Of a stretch of DNA of 8,960 nucleotides, positions 6,893-8,960 are shown piece after piece. Position 1 is the first letter of the stretch, and each line of letters begins with the position of its first letter. Location: NCBI GenBank assembly GCA_020054055.1, contig JAGVLZ010000006.1:1-8960 (forward strand), given 5' to 3'. This stretch comes from Phycisphaerales bacterium (GTDB lineage: Bacteria > Planctomycetota > Phycisphaerae > Phycisphaerales > UBA1924). The position numbers and the translations under genes are program-made. The notes beneath the pieces were generated by a model that had not been told where the DNA came from, searched no databases, and worked only from the letters and a program-made list of their open reading frames with translations.

Positions 6893-6898
6893 TCCTTT
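6893..6898 (-). promoter_or_regulatory. Ribosome-binding site of the middle operon gene
   Basis: AAAGGA on the minus strand, 6 nt before the ATG at 6886. It lies inside the 16-nt gap after the upstream stop codon and supports that start over the longer frame to 7021. Confidence 0.7.
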
Positions 6899-6902
6899 CT
6901 TG

Positions 6903-8960
6903 TCAAGGTTGTTGCGGCAGCACCACAGTCTCATCCAGTTCCTGCACCGCGACGTCTTCCACCCGAGCGCCGAACTTGAAAACCCCCACCGCCTGCTCCG
7001 TTGCGAACCCGGCGTATCCATCGATCGAGTTCTGCTCGAACTCGAGGATGGAGTCCCACGGGCCGGTGCCGTAGGAGGGGTCGTAGTACTCGGTTCCGTG
7101 TTTCACGAGCGCGTGGTCGTTGAAGATACTCCAGGGATTGGTGTTGTTCTGGCCTTGAGCTGCCGCGCCATTGGCTTCCGACGCGTCCACCGCCGGCCAG
7201 GCGTTCTGCGTGCCGGCAACACAGGGATGGTCGAAGCGCCTGGGGAAGTTCGGGCATCCCGAGAGCGCGCTCGCGCCAAACGTGTAGTGATGAACGAGCA
7301 GGTACAACGAGGGCAGTGGCCCCTGACCGGGGATCGGAGGGACCGCTCTGCAATCCGATCCGAGTACACTGAGTTTTGGTTCAACTCTGATGCGCACCGA
7401 ACCAACCCCTTGCGCGGCGAGAGTCTTTATGAGCAGATCCGCCCATGCGCCGCAGCGGCCATTTGTGCTCTCGATCAGTTTCGCCGCGGTGAAGTTCTCG
7501 GGACTGGGCGATGCGCATGTGTGCGTCATCCAATACCCCAACTGCAGCCCATCCGTCCGCCTCACATCCCGATCCGCGAACTCGCCCCAGATCGCGTCCA
7601 CCAGGTCTTGTTCCGTGTCCCCCTCCGTCCAGCCGGTGGCCGCACCGCAGCCGATCGACAAGAGCGCTTCGTACAGGGTGGGCGTCGCGGGGGCAGCCAT
7701 GACTCGGTAGATCGTATGCTGCGAACCCTCCACCCCAGTCGCGGCTTCACGCCCGTCCTTCGTCCAGCGGAGGGACCAGTTGATACCCCTCGTCTCGATG
7801 CCCACGATGTTTTCGATCATCGCGGGAGCATCCCCCGCCTGATTCAGACTCGGCAGCGGCCCCGCGGTGCCGGTTCCGCCGCCCGGTGCCATTTCGCCGC
7901 TGAATGTGAGTCCAGGCGTGCCAAGCCAGGAAGCTCCCTTGACTTCGAACGCGGGAAGGGCGTTCCCGCCCGACTCGAAGGCCACTTTGACCTCCTGAAC
8001 CGTCAGTCGCGAGTTTCGCACATAACAGACCGGGTAGTTGCGGTCGTCATCAGGATCGGTCAAATCGTCGTCGTCCGCGTCGCCGTCGCCATTGGCGTCG
8101 CGCCACTGAGGCGATTCGTATTCGGTTTGGGGAATATCGGCAAGCGGCGGGTTGCCGCTGTTCCCGTCCCGCGTCACGTCGAAGAACCCCGTGCCGCCGA
8201 ACTCGACCGACTTCAACCGTGCGGAGAACGCGGTGAAAGAATAGGACCCGCTCACGCTGCAGGGCTGCTGAGTGGCGGCGTTCGTCCCCGACACGGTGAC
8301 GCTCAGCGTTACCCGCCCCGGTGCCGTCACGCGGAAGGCTTTGCAGCGGTCGTCCTCGTCAATAAACTCCGCCGGACCCGAGATGCTCCACTCAGTTTCG
8401 TCAATGCTTATTCCCGAGGCGCCGAACTCCGCCGAAAGTTGGATTTCTCCGCTGAAGGGTAGCGGGACGAGGTCGGCCACGGGTCGGCTGAAGGGACCGC
8501 CAATGGCGCAGCCAAGGGCGACAACGACCTGGCACGAGTCGTCCTCCGGATCGATCTCCTCGTCGTCACCGATCCCGTCGTTGTCGTCATCGCCGTCCTG
8601 CCCATCGGGGATGCCGTCGTCATCGTCGTCATCATCCCCATCCCCATCCCCATCCCCATCCCCATCCCCATCCCCGTCTCCATCCCCGTCCCCATCCCCG
8701 TCCCCATCGCCGTCCCCATCACCATCGCCATCACCATCACCGTCCCCGTCCCCATCGCCGCCGCCGCAGCAGTTCGTGCAATCGCAGCACGCGGTCGTGA
8801 ACGGGCAATACGGGCACTGGGTCTTGAGCTCCTCGCACTCGCCCATGAAGACGCCGCGTGCATCGGCCATGCCGTCGAGGAGCAGGACGAGGTCGCCCGC
8901 CCCCACCCGCCCGCTGGCATCAAGGTCCCAACCCCGCGCCGCCTCTCGACCCTCGCCCCA
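6903..8960 (-). CDS. Secreted transglutaminase-like protein with dockerin-like loop and (Gly-Asp)21 tract (N-terminus outside window)
   Basis: The frame is open at the window edge, so the true start is missing; numbering here begins at the GTG at 8906, with 18 more residues before it. Order: a dockerin/EF-hand loop 'DLDASGRVGAGD' (8892-8927); a Cys cluster (C24, C31, C34, C40, C41, C43, C46, C47); (Gly-Asp)21 (50-91), an Asp run and thrombospondin-3-like 'DGIPDGQDGDDDNDGIGDDEE' (97-117); probable beta-sandwich segments (about 130-330) including a second calcium-like loop 'DANGDGDADDDD' (270-281); and a C-terminal transglutaminase-like domain. That domain has Cys485 in 'NGRCGAWADLLIKTLAAQGV', His598 in 'NDHALVKHG' and Asp609 in 'YYDPSYG', the expected triad. 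The domain may act as a protease, crosslinking enzyme or amidase; which one is not readable. The protein should be exported and calcium-binding. It is the first visible gene of a three-gene operon. Confidence 0.9.
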   Translation of the reverse strand, partial: WGEGREAARGWDLDASGRVGAGDLVLLLDGMADARGVFMGECEELKTQCPYCPFTTACCDCTNCCGGGDGDGDGDGDGDGDGDGDGDGDGDGDGDGDGDGDGDGDGDGDDDDDDDGIPDGQDGDDDNDGIGDDEEIDPEDDSCQVVVALGCAIGGPFSRPVADLVPLPFSGEIQLSAEFGASGISIDETEWSISGPAEFIDEDDRCKAFRVTAPGRVTLSVTVSGTNAATQQPCSVSGSYSFTAFSARLKSVEFGGTGFFDVTRDGNSGNPPLADIPQTEYESPQWRDANGDGDADDDDLTDPDDDRNYPVCYVRNSRLTVQEVKVAFESGGNALPAFEVKGASWLGTPGLTFSGEMAPGGGTGTAGPLPSLNQAGDAPAMIENIVGIETRGINWSLRWTKDGREAATGVEGSQHTIYRVMAAPATPTLYEALLSIGCGAATGWTEGDTEQDLVDAIWGEFADRDVRRTDGLQLGYWMTHTCASPSPENFTAAKLIESTNGRCGAWADLLIKTLAAQGVGSVRIRVEPKLSVLGSDCRAVPPIPGQGPLPSLYLLVHHYTFGASALSGCPNFPRRFDHPCVAGTQNAWPAVDASEANGAAAQGQNNTNPWSIFNDHALVKHGTEYYDPSYGTGPWDSILEFEQNSIDGYAGFATEQAVGVFKFGARVEDVAVQELDETVVLPQQP
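8634..8759. repeat. Hexanucleotide tandem repeat (ATCCCC-type, 21 units) encoding (Gly-Asp)21
   Basis: Read on the plus strand, units of RTCNCC repeat 21 times in frame; on the coding strand each unit reads as Gly-Asp. Seven units at 8634-8675 are perfect ATCCCC. The other 14 (8676-8759) vary only by A/G at position 1 or by single changes such as GTCTCC, ATCGCC and ATCACC, nearly all silent. The identical units lie at the C-terminal end of the Gly-Asp tract. The tract is a likely site of slippage in whole repeat units, which changes length without shifting frame. Confidence 0.9.
8892..8927 (-). other. Dockerin/EF-hand-like calcium loop
   Basis: Coding-strand residues 'DLDASGRVGAGD' fit the 12-residue calcium loop DxDxSGxVxxxD of type I dockerin repeats, followed by the hydrophobic helix 'LVLLLDGM'. 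Only one repeat is visible; a partner copy could lie upstream outside the window. Confidence 0.65.

Noticed and set aside
6741..8462. Long plus-strand open frame of 573 codons opposite the transglutaminase-like gene
   Set aside because: The product is Arg/Pro/His-rich with no domain pattern, while the minus strand has clear motifs. It is a high-GC shadow.

Overview
The window is GC-rich and almost entirely coding, with every complete gene on the minus strand. Four things suggest a planctomycete, probably of the Phycisphaerae: a dockerin-like calcium loop and a Gly-Asp tract in a large secreted protein, a DUF58 gene end, an SPFH/zinc-ribbon pair, and interspersed inverted repeats of the 'CACAGATG...CCACGG' kind. 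This placement is inference from gene style; no rRNA or other marker gene is present.

Layout, left to right. Positions 1-201 (+) hold the last 66 codons of a DUF58-family protein. It converges on the minus-strand block, with a perfect 11-bp hairpin (244-268) between the two. On the minus strand, read right to left, there are three groups. (i) A tight operon of three exported proteins: a transglutaminase-like protein running in from the window edge (8960-6903, N-terminus missing), a 290-aa protein of unknown function (6886-6014) starting 16 nt later, and a 572-aa protein predicted to be an alpha/alpha toroid (6017-4299), coupled to the previous gene by an ATGA overlap. (ii) An SPFH-domain protein with a C-terminal GYF_2 domain (4201-3104), followed by a double-zinc-ribbon protein with one membrane anchor (2908-1778). 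An inverted-repeat element lies between them. (iii) A signalling pair: an Hpt phosphotransfer protein (1604-1281) and a response regulator with a GGDEF diguanylate cyclase output (1218-280).

How the genes may work together. The SPFH and zinc-ribbon proteins resemble the YdjI/YdjG partners of PspA in Bacillus, which points to a membrane-stress or membrane-scaffold role; no pspA is present here. The Hpt protein probably feeds phosphate to the REC-GGDEF protein and so controls c-di-GMP. The three-gene exported operon is the least explained part of the window. A transglutaminase-like Cys/His/Asp enzyme on a calcium-binding, Cys-rich, (Gly-Asp)21-bearing scaffold is encoded with an unknown exported protein and a toroid protein. 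It is the best candidate for an undescribed system, possibly one that modifies cell-surface protein or glycan; that role is speculation.

No gap between genes reaches 300 bases. The longest are 2909-3103 (filled by the inverted-repeat element) and 1605-1777 (upstream of hpt, where I see the hpt ribosome-binding site but no convincing promoter). No tRNA, rRNA, CRISPR array or transposase was seen.
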